The position numbers were made by a program, and so were the translations under genes. The notes under the pieces are model-generated. The model was not told the origin of the DNA, made no database searches, and saw nothing but the letters and a program-made list of their open reading frames with translations. This document shows positions 8,490 through 16,796 of a stretch of DNA of 64,000 nt, piece by piece (position 1 is the stretch's first letter; each line of letters opens with the position of its first letter). Origin of the DNA: Herbaspirillum rhizosphaerae_A (GTDB lineage: Bacteria > Pseudomonadota > Gammaproteobacteria > Burkholderiales > Burkholderiaceae_D); contig NZ_JAQQFR010000010.1 of NCBI RefSeq assembly GCF_046025915.1, positions 186,001 to 250,000 on the forward strand, in the 5' to 3' direction.

Positions 8490-8853
8490 TTACCCATGTG
8501 ATCACCCAATCAGGGTGAAAAAATGTTGCCTGAAAGTGATTAATTTTAAAAATGTGAGACAAGCGGTCAAGTCCTCTGACAATTTGCTGTGAAAATACAA
8601 GCCAGAGCAACCGGATCAGGCTTATCGCATGGTCCGAGCTTAAAAATGGAAGACAGAGAAAGCAATATTCTCAATTTTGACCTCGACGCCCGATGCGCAT
8701 GTATCGGGCGTTTTTTTATTTTCGCGAGGGTAACGAAGAAGAGCGGCCTTCCAATCGGATTGACACAGGGGCAGGCATGCGACATCGTAGGCGTTTTTTG
8801 ATGCCGGACGGATCGCATCAACACAACAAGAACCTTCTCTGAGAAAGCCCTGC
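8490..8853 (+). other. Intergenic region after eutC, holding a terminator
   Basis: This 364-base stretch has no convincing gene. A GTG-started frame at 8589-8801 runs through the terminator and has no ribosome-binding site. The eutC-proximal 200 bases may be a long 3-prime untranslated region or a small RNA ending at the terminator; no promoter is clear enough to decide. Confidence 0.4.
8687..8717 (+). terminator. Rho-independent terminator
   Basis: Perfect eight-base arms CGCCCGAT (8687-8694) and ATCGGGCG (8703-8710) enclose an eight-base loop and are followed by seven T residues. The orientation suits rightward transcription from eutBC or from a small transcript in the gap. Confidence 0.85.
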
Positions 8854-9417
8854 ATGAATAGCGACCAGAAACCCGACATGGTGACCATCGTCATCCAGCA
8901 TGACATCCGTACCGGCTCCCAGTCCGACTATGAGCAATGGCTCAAACGCATTCTGCCCATCGCCGCGGAGGCACCCGGCCACCGTGGCGTCAATGTGATT
9001 AAACCTCCGGCAGGCACAAACCGCTATACGGTCACCATCCGGTTTGAAACACTGGAATACGCGGAGCAATGGCTGGCATCGCCTGCCAGGCGGGATTTGA
9101 TTAGAGAAGCGGCGCCGTTGATGGAGCAGCAAGAGAAGGTCGATACCATCACTGGACTGGAATTCTGGTTCACGCCACCGGCAGGTCAGCCGCAAAAGCG
9201 CGCAAAGCCGTGGAAACAGTTTCTGCTGACCTTGTCGGTGATTTATCCGCTGACGCTGGTCTTACCGTGGTTGCTTGGACCGGTATTTGGAGCGGTACCG
9301 GTCTTGCAGCATCAGTTAATCAGCAAGCTGATCGCTGCTGCGATTATTGTGGGGTTAATGACCTACGTGATCATGCCGCGCTATACGCGACTGGCGCAGA
9401 AATGGCTGTTCAATTGA
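8854..9417 (+). CDS. Antibiotic-biosynthesis-monooxygenase-fold protein with membrane C terminus
   Basis: A 187-residue protein in two parts. Residues 8-100 match an ABM-type ferredoxin-like fold (VTIVIQHDIRTGSQSDYEQW, GHRGVNVIKPP, YTVTIRFETLEYAEQWLAS). Residues 125-180 hold two membrane helices separated by a short loop. Fusions of this kind occur as uncharacterised proteobacterial membrane proteins; the ABM part alone in other proteins acts as a small monooxygenase or heme/quinol-binding domain. It converges with the DCC gene, 31 bases away. The substrate is unknown. Confidence 0.75.
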   Translation: MNSDQKPDMVTIVIQHDIRTGSQSDYEQWLKRILPIAAEAPGHRGVNVIKPPAGTNRYTVTIRFETLEYAEQWLASPARRDLIREAAPLMEQQEKVDTITGLEFWFTPPAGQPQKRAKPWKQFLLTLSVIYPLTLVLPWLLGPVFGAVPVLQHQLISKLIAAAIIVGLMTYVIMPRYTRLAQKWLFN

Positions 9418-9448
9418 GTTTGCCGGTGAATTTCCGCTTTAGCGGCGT

Positions 9449-9871
9449 TCAATCTGCCGCGGATGACGGGCCTACGCGCTTTGCCGCAAAGAATCTGACA
9501 ACTTTTTGCAGCGCAGGCCGTACGATCAGGAAGCTGCGATAGAGCCGCTCCAGCAGGAACATCATTCCCGGAAGGCGAAAGAAAGGACTCAGCCGGCGCC
9601 AGCCGGGCAGGCGATCCCAGACAAAGACAAACGCTTCGGCTCCACTCAGGATCTGGCCATCCGGACTGACCAAATGAAAGCGCTGCAGCAGTTGTTCTTT
9701 CGTCATGCCGACCGGCGGTTGAAAGTCATCGGAGGAAACATCTATCCAATGAATTTCTGCCTTCGTCTGCAACCGCCTGTAGAGCCCGATCTCGCTGCGG
9801 CAAAGAGGGCATGCACCGTCAAACATGACTTGCGTTGGTTTGCAGCCCTGACCAGTTATGCGATCTTCCAT
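9449..9871 (-). CDS. DCC family (DUF393) thiol-disulfide oxidoreductase-like protein
   Basis: A 140-residue protein with the family hallmark FDGACPLCRSEIGLY at the N terminus, where two cysteines lie two residues apart, then WIDVSSDDF and SGAEAFVFVWDRLPGWR. DCC proteins are small thioredoxin-like proteins whose function is mostly unproven. AAGGA lies just upstream of the ATG at 9871. It follows the MCP gene after 35 bases on the same strand and may be co-transcribed with it. Confidence 0.88.
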   Translation of the reverse strand: MEDRITGQGCKPTQVMFDGACPLCRSEIGLYRRLQTKAEIHWIDVSSDDFQPPVGMTKEQLLQRFHLVSPDGQILSGAEAFVFVWDRLPGWRRLSPFFRLPGMMFLLERLYRSFLIVRPALQKVVRFFAAKRVGPSSAAD

Positions 9872-9906
9872 AGGTATTCCTTTTTACTGCGGCCACTGAA
9901 AAAGAC

Positions 9907-11319
9907 CTAAGGCGTAAGTCTGAATATGCCGACAACACTAACCAGGCGCCGAACCTGCTCGCTCAGTGTTGCTGAGATGGCGGCAGCCTCTTCAACCATA
10001 CTCGTGTTCTGTTGTGTCACGGCTTCCATTTCCAGCACAGCGTGATTGACATGCTCGATAGCTGAACTTTGTTCGCGTGCGGCGGCACGGATTTCTGCCA
10101 TCGTCGCCGTCACACTGCGAATGCTGGCGACGACATCTTCCATGGTTTTTCCGGCTTGCGTCACAAGAACGCCACCAGTGTCGACTTCCTGTGCGGATGC
10201 GTTGATCAGTTGCTTGATCTCTTTTGCCGCAACCGCGGCACGCTGAGCGAGACTGCGCACTTCACCGGCCACGACGGCAAATCCTCGTCCTTGTTCTCCT
10301 GCGCGGGCGGCTTCCACCGCAGCATTGAGGGCGAGAATATTGGTCTGAAAAGCAATGCCGTCGATGACAGAAATGATATCGACAATTCGTTGTGACGACT
10401 CGTTAATGGATGCCATGGTGGCGACGACTTTTCCCACTTCGGCGCCGCCGCGTTCGGCAACTTCCGCAGCGGTTTTTGCGAGCGCATCGGCATGGTCGGC
10501 ATGGGACGCGCTATTCTTTACGGCCGAAGTAATCTCAGCCATTGAGCTTGCGGTCTCGGTAAGAGAGCTACTTTGCTGCGCCGTCCGTTCGGCCAACGCG
10601 TTATTGTTGGTGGCAATCTTGGCTGAGGCAGCGGCAATCGTGCTGGTTCCGTCGCGAACATCGATCATGGCGTCGCGCAGCTCTGTCATCATCAATTGCA
10701 ATGCCTTTCCAGCGTTACTCATCGGTGCATCGGCCTCCAGACGCAAGACGATAGTCCCGTCGCCGGCGCCAGCCATGGATGCGACTCTGGTGCTGAGTTC
10801 CCCCGCCTGTACCGCATCGCGATAGAGTAGTTGCGCCAGATAGGCGAGCACGGCAGATTCGATCACCACGAATAGAGCGTGCAGCACAACTTCGCCAAAG
10901 CCTGGTTTCGTGAAGCAAATCACACCGTATCCCCATTCTTGCAGATAGCTGAAGCTGAGATGATGAATGGCAATGACGGTCGCGGCGACGAGAATGACTT
11001 TCCAGTCGCGATAGCAAAGCAGAAAGGCCAGCAGGACAAAAATCCCGAAGTGCAGCTCAGTCATCCCGGCCGCCTGATGGATGAAGAGCGCCGCGAAGAT
11101 CATCAATCCTGCCGCGACCAGCGCGCGCGTGGCAAACGCATAGGGGGCGCGCCAAATGAACAGTGATGGCACGATGGCTGTCGGAAGTCCGATCAGCAGC
11201 GCCCAGTGCCAGGTGTCGTGCAGGGTCGATAAGCCGAGCCCGCAGAGAAAAAGTAGCCAAAGCAGCGGCAGCATCAGGCGATGAGCCTGCTTGTAATATC
11301 GGTCTAGAAAGAGGTGCAT
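9907..11319 (-). CDS. Methyl-accepting chemotaxis protein with multi-pass membrane sensor
   Basis: A 470-residue receptor. The N-terminal 190 residues are about six hydrophobic segments with no large periplasmic loop, so sensing is probably in or at the membrane. The C-terminal part is a complete MCP signalling domain with the conserved tip IAFQTNILALNAAVEAARAG followed by EQGRGFAVVAGEVRSLAQR. No typical HAMP is obvious. I chose the ATG at 11319 (MHLFLDRYYK) because the longer frame upstream looks non-coding; the ribosome-binding site is weak. No CheR/CheB tether is visible at the C terminus. Confidence 0.88.
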   Translation of the reverse strand: MHLFLDRYYKQAHRLMLPLLWLLFLCGLGLSTLHDTWHWALLIGLPTAIVPSLFIWRAPYAFATRALVAAGLMIFAALFIHQAAGMTELHFGIFVLLAFLLCYRDWKVILVAATVIAIHHLSFSYLQEWGYGVICFTKPGFGEVVLHALFVVIESAVLAYLAQLLYRDAVQAGELSTRVASMAGAGDGTIVLRLEADAPMSNAGKALQLMMTELRDAMIDVRDGTSTIAAASAKIATNNNALAERTAQQSSSLTETASSMAEITSAVKNSASHADHADALAKTAAEVAERGGAEVGKVVATMASINESSQRIVDIISVIDGIAFQTNILALNAAVEAARAGEQGRGFAVVAGEVRSLAQRAAVAAKEIKQLINASAQEVDTGGVLVTQAGKTMEDVVASIRSVTATMAEIRAAAREQSSAIEHVNHAVLEMEAVTQQNTSMVEEAAAISATLSEQVRRLVSVVGIFRLTP

Positions 11320-11402
11320 GATGATCGAAAGTGATGTGACGGGCAGATAAGAGTAAATACGCGCTGCTTCAACGCGGTTGTTATGGCACCGTTGATGTGG
11401 GC

Positions 11403-11849
11403 CTAGATAAAGCTGGCGGCAAGCAAGGAGCCTGAGCCGACGATAGTCAGAACTCCACGCAAGCGTATAAACCACTCTGGGGCAGGTTCGGTTTTTTCAA
11501 TGATTCTGTCGGCGATGTAGCAAGCCAACAGCAGGCCGGCAAGTATTCGGAGCGAGGTCACAACAGCTAGCAGCGGGACAATCCAGGATATGAGTGCCGG
11601 TACGATACTCCAGCCACATTGGAGCCAGGGCTGCTGTGAACCTCCGCGAACCGCATAGCCCCATTGAAGCGCACCGACAAAAGTACAAATGACGGCACCA
11701 TAAAGAACCAGTGCATGCAATAGAAATTCCTGATGCGCCTCATCAAGCACGATGACTAATAGCGGCAGCATAACGAATGGAATCAAGCCGCCGAGTCCCA
11801 GGGCAAGTGCAGGCGCGTAGGGTTGCCGTCCATGGCTTGAGATATTCAC
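11403..11849 (-). CDS. DUF3429 membrane protein
   Basis: A 148-residue protein with about four or five membrane helices and the DUF3429 pattern (LGLGGLIPFVML, FVGALQWGYAV, SIVPALISWIVPLL). The start is taken as the GTG at 11849: it overlaps the TGA of the upstream MerR gene by four bases (GTGA) and has AGGCGAG eight bases upstream. Longer in-frame starts lie inside the MerR gene. In other proteobacteria DUF3429 genes often neighbour photolyase and MerR genes, from general knowledge; no photolyase is in this window. Function unknown. Confidence 0.8.
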   Translation of the reverse strand: MNISSHGRQPYAPALALGLGGLIPFVMLPLLVIVLDEAHQEFLLHALVLYGAVICTFVGALQWGYAVRGGSQQPWLQCGWSIVPALISWIVPLLAVVTSLRILAGLLLACYIADRIIEKTEPAPEWFIRLRGVLTIVGSGSLLAASFI

Positions 11850-12856
11850 AATGACTCGCCTGAGCGGGCGGGAAGATCCATTCCCTCTGCTTGCGCCAGG
11901 CGCACCAGAGCGTCCTCCAGCGCAGCGCGTGCATGCCCGGTGGTCCACTGCAGATCTCGGTGTAATGCCGCATCCTTGCTGTCGCGATTGGCACAGTCCG
12001 CGCTATATTTTTCGAAGCTGCCAAGGCTTAGCAAGAGTTCGGCCAAATGCCGTGGGCATTCGCAATAGATTTTGCCACCTGTTTCAGTGAACGCAGCCAG
12101 GCTGCTCTCATCAAAACGCGGCGGTGGAGGTGGCTGGGTTGCGGGCAGGAGAGGGCGTGTCCGGGTGGGCGACGCCTGTGTACGCATCAATGCATTGCAA
12201 AACCACTCAACCTCCACAGAATCCAATGGCTTTCGCACTACTTCATAGCCTGCTGCACGTAACGCCAGTAGAACGGGCGAGGGTGCAAAGCGATAGAAAA
12301 CAATGCCATTGCCTGCGTCACAGGCCTGCTTGACCTCGTTGAGCGTATCGATCGTCGTTTCGTCGAGTATCGGAAATTCGACGACGATAATATCGGCCTT
12401 CGTTCCTTCCAGCTCCTCTGCGGCCTTGCTGAGGTCAGTGCACTTCCCCACAACGTTCAGCATGCTGTGTGATAGCGCTTCGCTAATGCGCCGGGAAGAT
12501 ATCCACGGACCGACAAGCGCAAGGCGAATGTCGGTTCGTGAAGCAAGTGCGGGGACGCTTTTTTTGGAAATAGAACTTTTCTCGAAATTAGACATTCCGG
12601 TCAGCGTTTCGATGGGCAAGGTCGCGATACTGCCGATGGCATGTCCGGCATCGACTAATCGTTTGATGATTCCCAGGCGATGCACTTCATCCGGTGTGTA
12701 AAGTCGCTGGCCGCTTTCACTTAAGCGAGGTCCCACCACGCCGTAGCGCCGCTCCCAGACACGCAAGGTCTCAACTGGTACTCCGGTAAGACGGGCTGCG
12801 ACGCCACTGCGATAGCACGCAATTTCTGGCTCGACTTGAAGGTTTTCATCCGACAT
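11846..12856 (-). CDS. MerR family transcriptional regulator with Rossmann-like and Cys/His-rich C-terminal regions
   Basis: A 336-residue regulator. Residues 15-80 form a MerR helix-turn-helix (YRSGVAARLTGVPVETLRVW, ERRYGVVGP). Residues 110-225 look like a B12-binding/receiver-type alpha-beta domain but lack the DxHxxG cobalamin motif of CarH/LitR. The last 75 residues contain YCECPRHLAELL and further C and H residues (C265, C267, H270, C288, H299, H308), a possible metal or redox site. The ATG at 12856 has AGGA nine bases upstream; a TTG at 12886 does not. It is divergent from an EAL gene across an operator-like region with 11-bp-spaced repeats and is coupled to DUF3429. Confidence 0.85.
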   Translation of the reverse strand: MSDENLQVEPEIACYRSGVAARLTGVPVETLRVWERRYGVVGPRLSESGQRLYTPDEVHRLGIIKRLVDAGHAIGSIATLPIETLTGMSNFEKSSISKKSVPALASRTDIRLALVGPWISSRRISEALSHSMLNVVGKCTDLSKAAEELEGTKADIIVVEFPILDETTIDTLNEVKQACDAGNGIVFYRFAPSPVLLALRAAGYEVVRKPLDSVEVEWFCNALMRTQASPTRTRPLLPATQPPPPPRFDESSLAAFTETGGKIYCECPRHLAELLLSLGSFEKYSADCANRDSKDAALHRDLQWTTGHARAALEDALVRLAQAEGMDLPARSGESL

Positions 12857-12898
12857 GACTTCATCCTGAAACGTAAACAAGGACAAATCATATCAGAA

Positions 12899-12914
12899 TG
12901 AACCAGTATTGAAC
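12899..12914. promoter_or_regulatory. Direct repeat pair, 11-bp spacing, MerR-proximal candidate operator
   Basis: TGAAC occurs at 12899-12903 and again at 12910-12914, exactly 11 bases apart (one helical turn), 43-58 bases upstream of the MerR start. A matching pair in the opposite orientation lies at 12978-12993. CarH/CarA regulators of the MerR family bind tandem 11-bp direct repeats, so this arrangement suits the adjacent regulator. Binding is inferred. Confidence 0.5.
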
Positions 12915-12967
12915 TCATTAATTCAAGATAATTGCAGTTCATTATCTGTACATTTTTGGATGTTTGA

Positions 12968-12973
12968 TATAAT
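12968..12973 (+). promoter_or_regulatory. Perfect -10 hexamer, likely promoter of the EAL gene
   Basis: TATAAT lies in a very AT-rich stretch five bases before the rightward repeat pair. A start point around 12980 would put the repeats at 12977-12993 over the transcription start, a typical repressor position. No good -35 element is visible at 17 bases. Confidence 0.4.
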
Positions 12974-12976
12974 ATC

Positions 12977-12993
12977 GGTTCACTTTCGGTTCA
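12977..12993. promoter_or_regulatory. Direct repeat pair, 11-bp spacing, EAL-proximal candidate operator
   Basis: TCGGTTCA appears twice with GGTTCA at 12977-12982 and 12988-12993, again 11 bases apart and in inverted orientation to the pair at 12899-12914. A single further GTTCA lies between the two pairs at 12937-12941. The symmetry suggests that the divergent genes are co-regulated by the MerR protein. Confidence 0.5.
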
Positions 12994-13087
12994 ATATCAA
13001 CTCTAACAAGCATGTGGTTTCTCCCAATATGTCATTGGTGGGCGGTTAGGTATTGATCACTCACTAACCCAATTTTTTGGAATTCGC

Positions 13088-13882
13088 ATGATCCCAATCC
13101 ACCCAGACTCCACCCGCGGTAATGACAGCCAGGGGGCAGCAAACGGCTGCAATGGTTGCCGCGATTCGCCGGAGTTGGATATTCAGTTTGAGTACGCGTA
13201 TCAGCCGATCGTTGAATTCGCAACGAAGTCGATATACGCCTATGAGGCGCTGGTCCGTGGTTCTCAAGGCGAGTCTGCCGCCAGCGTGCTGGCACAAGTC
13301 AACGACAGCAATCGCTATCGGTTTGATCAGGCATGCCGGATGAAGGCCGTCGAGGGCGCATCCAAGTTGGGCATGACGCAACTCCTGTCGATCAATTTTC
13401 TGCCGAACGCGGTGTACCGCCCTGAAGTCTGCATCCGTAGTACTTTTGCGGCGGCACGCAAATTTAATTTCCCGATTGAAAATATTATCTTCGAAGTGAC
13501 CGAAGGCGAGCGTGTCCAGGACAGGCCGCATCTGGTCAATATTTTCAAGGAATATCGCCGCTTTGGATTCCAGACCGCCATCGATGATTTCGGCGCTGGT
13601 TATGCGGGGCTGAACTTGCTGGCCGAGTATCAGCCGGATCTCATCAAGATAGATATGGATCTGGTGCGTGACATCGATACCAATGTACCGCGTCAGGCGA
13701 TCGTGGCCGGCATCGCATCCATTTGCAAGCGATTGAATATCCGTGTTCTTGCTGAGGGAATTGAAACCCGTGCTGAACGGGATTTTTTGCTGAGCATCGG
13801 CATTACGCTCATGCAGGGCTACTGGTTCGCCAAGCCGGGTTTTAAAGAATTGGCGACGATTCCGGAATCAGCTTGGTGTTAG
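13088..13882 (+). CDS. EAL-domain protein (c-di-GMP phosphodiesterase-like)
   Basis: A 264-residue protein that is almost wholly an EAL domain: YEALVRG for the signature motif, FEVTEGE, DDFGAGYAGLNLL, PDLIKIDMDLV, and AEGIET near the end. The metal- and substrate-binding residues appear intact, so it may hydrolyse c-di-GMP. The first 30 residues hold a short Cys-rich segment (NGCNGCRD). It is divergent from the MerR gene with a long leader that contains the repeat pairs. The pairing of a MerR regulator with an EAL protein recalls E. coli BluR/BluF, but there is no BLUF domain here. Confidence 0.9.
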   Translation: MIPIHPDSTRGNDSQGAANGCNGCRDSPELDIQFEYAYQPIVEFATKSIYAYEALVRGSQGESAASVLAQVNDSNRYRFDQACRMKAVEGASKLGMTQLLSINFLPNAVYRPEVCIRSTFAAARKFNFPIENIIFEVTEGERVQDRPHLVNIFKEYRRFGFQTAIDDFGAGYAGLNLLAEYQPDLIKIDMDLVRDIDTNVPRQAIVAGIASICKRLNIRVLAEGIETRAERDFLLSIGITLMQGYWFAKPGFKELATIPESAWC

Positions 13883-13973
13883 TCATTTTCCTGTGTGACG
13901 TTCCAGATGGAGCGTTGTACATCAATCCTGTGTTTGCGTCCGGAACGGATAATCGAGCGGCTGACGTTGGCTA

Positions 13974-16499
13974 TCAACAGAGTGTTTTCCACTGTTGAGG
14001 AGACGTCCAGGAGCGAACCCATTCAAAGAGTTCAGATGCCGGCATTGGCCGGGATATTCCATAACCTTGTGCCAGCTCGCAACCAATCCGCAGCAATTCT
14101 TCTCCATGGGCAATGGTCTCGACTCCTTCGGCGATAACCTTCCGGTGAAATGCTTCGGCCAAGCCAATTACCCCGCGAACAATAGCCAGATCTTCCTGAT
14201 CGCCTAGCATGTCTCGCACAAAGCTTTGGTCGATTTTCAATGTTTCCGCTGGAAGACGCTTGAGATAGGTGAGCGATGAATAGCCAGTGCCGAAGTCATC
14301 AATGGAAAAATGCACTCCCAACTCTCGGCATACCTGCATAACTTGCGATACCGCCTCGATATCTTGCAGCGCGCTTGTCTCAAGAATTTCCAACTCCAGA
14401 TTTTCCGGATCTACATCGGGATAGCATCCCAGGAGATCTCGGAGCGCAGTATAGAAATTATCTTGCTGAAGTTGTCTCGGCCCCAAATTGACACTGACTG
14501 AAAGCACCAATCCCATTGCCTTCCAGGTCGTCATTTGCATCAGGGCCTGCGTGATGACCCACATGCCAAGATCATCGCTAAGTCTGTCGCCCTCAATCAA
14601 TGGCAAAAAAGAGCCCGGCGGGACTAGACCCAACTCCGGATGCTGCCATCTGATGAGCGCCTCGACGCCAACGACGGCACCGGTCCGCATGTTGACCTTG
14701 GGTTGGTAATGCAGCACAAATTCGTTGAGCTCCAGTGCCTCGGATAGTCGCCGTAGCTGGGCGCTACGGCCTTTTTCTTCTGCATCCCGCACGGCATCGA
14801 AGAGATGATATTTATTTTTCCCTGATTGTTTTGCTTCATACATCGCGAAATCCGCATGTCGTATTAGCTGGTCTTCGTCAACATCATCATGGGGGTAAAG
14901 CGTGACCCCGATACTTGCAGAGATCTGGACAAGGTGATTTCCGATAGCAATGGGCTCTGAGCAAGCTTTCAGGATTTTTTTCGTTAGACAATCGAGCTCC
15001 TCGTTGCCGGAAATATCCACCAGGACAGCGACAAATTCATCACCTCCCATGCGTGCAAGTGTATCGACCTCGCGCAAAGTAGATGCCATGCGCCGGGCGA
15101 TGGCAACCAGCAGCGCATCGCCTAGTTCGTGCCCCCATTGGTCGTTGACTTGTTTGAAACCGTCAAGGTCGAGATAGAGAACGGCCAGATTTTTTTCGCT
15201 ACGCTTGCTCATCCGCATGGCCTGGCGGAGCCGGTCTGATAGCAACAGGCGATTCGGTAAATCAGTGAGGACATCGAAATGCGTGATGTGCTCTAGTTTT
15301 TCCTGCTGTTTGCGCAAGGAGGTGATATCGGTAAACAGGGCAACGTACTTGTGTGTTTGTCCAGATTGATCGGTGACGGCGCTGATGGTCAATAATCCTG
15401 TATAGGATTCACCGTCTTTGCGTCGGCTCCAGATTTCAGACCGCGCGTGGCCGTTGCGCACCAATTCGACGAGTATTCCTTTCTCGATGTCAGGTCCCTG
15501 GCGGCTCGATTTGAATACGCTATAAGTCCGGCCGATCAGTTCTTCTCTGGAATACCCTGTAATGCAGGTCAAAGCCTGATTGACCTCGATAATCACGCCA
15601 TGATTGTCGGTAATGGCAATGCCCTCGCTGGTATGCGTAAATACGCAAGAGGTGAGTTTGAAATTGGCTTCCGATACCTTCTGTAAGGTGACATCGCGCG
15701 CAATCTTTGATGCACCGATTATTGTTCCTTGTTTGTCCCTAATCGGTGAAATAGTGACGGAGACATGGATAGGCGAACCATTCTTACGCATGCGTATTGT
15801 GTCGAAATGATCGATTTTTTCCCCGGCAAGAATTTTCTCGAGAATGAACATCTCTTCGTTCTGTCGATCTTCGGGAAACAATTTGAGCATCTGCTGACCT
15901 AGCATTTCCTCTGCACTATAGCCAAACATGACTTGCGCTGCGGCATTCCAGCTGGTGATTCTGCCGTCGAGTGTCTTGCTGATGATCGCGTCATCGGAAG
16001 AATTGACCAGTGCCTGGAACTGCTCGACAGCATTTTCCAGCTGTACTTGCGTCGTGACGTCACGAGCTATTTTTGAGGCGCCAATTATTCGTCCCTGGCG
16101 ATCTCGTATTGGAGAGATCGTGACCGATACATTGATCGGGGATCCTCCTTTGCGAATACGCACGGTTTCAAAATGGGTGACATGCTCGCCGCTGATAATC
16201 TTGTCGAGAATCAGGGCTTCCTCATCGGTTCTGTCAGATGGAAACAGACGTAGCATCGGTTGACCCAGCATCTCATCCTCTGTATAGCCGAAGATGACTT
16301 CTGCCCCGTGGTTCCAACTGGTGATAGTGCCATCAAGAGTCTTGCTGATGATGGCATCTTCGGAGGATTGAATGATTCCTTCGAAGTAATCTTTGGATGA
16401 GTATAGTCGCCGGGTACGTTCGGTCGATGCGCGGGGCCACGGCTCGGGGGCATCCACCTCAGTGCCGTCCAGGTCATCTTTGCCCGAGTAATTTTTCAT
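13974..16499 (-). CDS. PAS-PAS-PAS-GGDEF-EAL protein
   Basis: An 841-residue soluble sensor. PAS 1 (about 38-150) and PAS 2 (about 160-275) are close copies of each other: both carry DAIISKTLDG, ITSWN, FGY and a near-identical end, ISPIRD then GASKIARDVT. A third, different PAS follows (about 285-400). GGDEF is intact (LARMGGDEFVAVL), and so is EAL (VEALIRWQHP, DDFGTGYSSLTYLKRLP, AEGVET). Either or both activities are possible. There is no membrane segment, so it should sense a cytoplasmic signal. It converges with the EAL gene, 91 bases away. Confidence 0.92.
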   Translation of the reverse strand: MKNYSGKDDLDGTEVDAPEPWPRASTERTRRLYSSKDYFEGIIQSSEDAIISKTLDGTITSWNHGAEVIFGYTEDEMLGQPMLRLFPSDRTDEEALILDKIISGEHVTHFETVRIRKGGSPINVSVTISPIRDRQGRIIGASKIARDVTTQVQLENAVEQFQALVNSSDDAIISKTLDGRITSWNAAAQVMFGYSAEEMLGQQMLKLFPEDRQNEEMFILEKILAGEKIDHFDTIRMRKNGSPIHVSVTISPIRDKQGTIIGASKIARDVTLQKVSEANFKLTSCVFTHTSEGIAITDNHGVIIEVNQALTCITGYSREELIGRTYSVFKSSRQGPDIEKGILVELVRNGHARSEIWSRRKDGESYTGLLTISAVTDQSGQTHKYVALFTDITSLRKQQEKLEHITHFDVLTDLPNRLLLSDRLRQAMRMSKRSEKNLAVLYLDLDGFKQVNDQWGHELGDALLVAIARRMASTLREVDTLARMGGDEFVAVLVDISGNEELDCLTKKILKACSEPIAIGNHLVQISASIGVTLYPHDDVDEDQLIRHADFAMYEAKQSGKNKYHLFDAVRDAEEKGRSAQLRRLSEALELNEFVLHYQPKVNMRTGAVVGVEALIRWQHPELGLVPPGSFLPLIEGDRLSDDLGMWVITQALMQMTTWKAMGLVLSVSVNLGPRQLQQDNFYTALRDLLGCYPDVDPENLELEILETSALQDIEAVSQVMQVCRELGVHFSIDDFGTGYSSLTYLKRLPAETLKIDQSFVRDMLGDQEDLAIVRGVIGLAEAFHRKVIAEGVETIAHGEELLRIGCELAQGYGISRPMPASELFEWVRSWTSPQQWKTLC

Positions 16500-16796
16500 G
16501 GATTTCTGTTCCTCGCAGTATGGTTCTTGGCGTCGGCTCTCGACGGGGAGAGTGGCAACCTACCAATTGGTATTTTTAGTGGGAACTAACTGCAGTGCAG
16601 CAATACAGCTCGGAACGGCGAGCAAGCTTTTTTTAGTAGCGGCAATTGTCCTGATACTACATGGGTATGGCCTTTTTGCCACATAGGGAATTTCCTGATT
16701 GTCGTCAGGCTTATACATCCGATGCGTGACTCTACTGCAGGGAAAAAAGAATCGATTTGAGCTATCTCAATTCGCTACACATCACAAGCGATCATA

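Noticed and set aside
8589..8801. 70-codon GTG-started frame after eutC
   Set aside because: It runs through a strong rho-independent terminator and lacks a ribosome-binding site.
12160..12530. B12-binding domain in the MerR protein, which would make it a CarH/LitR photoreceptor
   Set aside because: The alpha-beta domain is similar in outline but the DxHxxG motif and the four-helix bundle that holds cobalamin are absent.
16694..16709. Hairpin CCTGA-N6-TCAGG upstream of the K+ channel gene as a terminator
   Set aside because: Short stem and no T-run; nothing else supports it.
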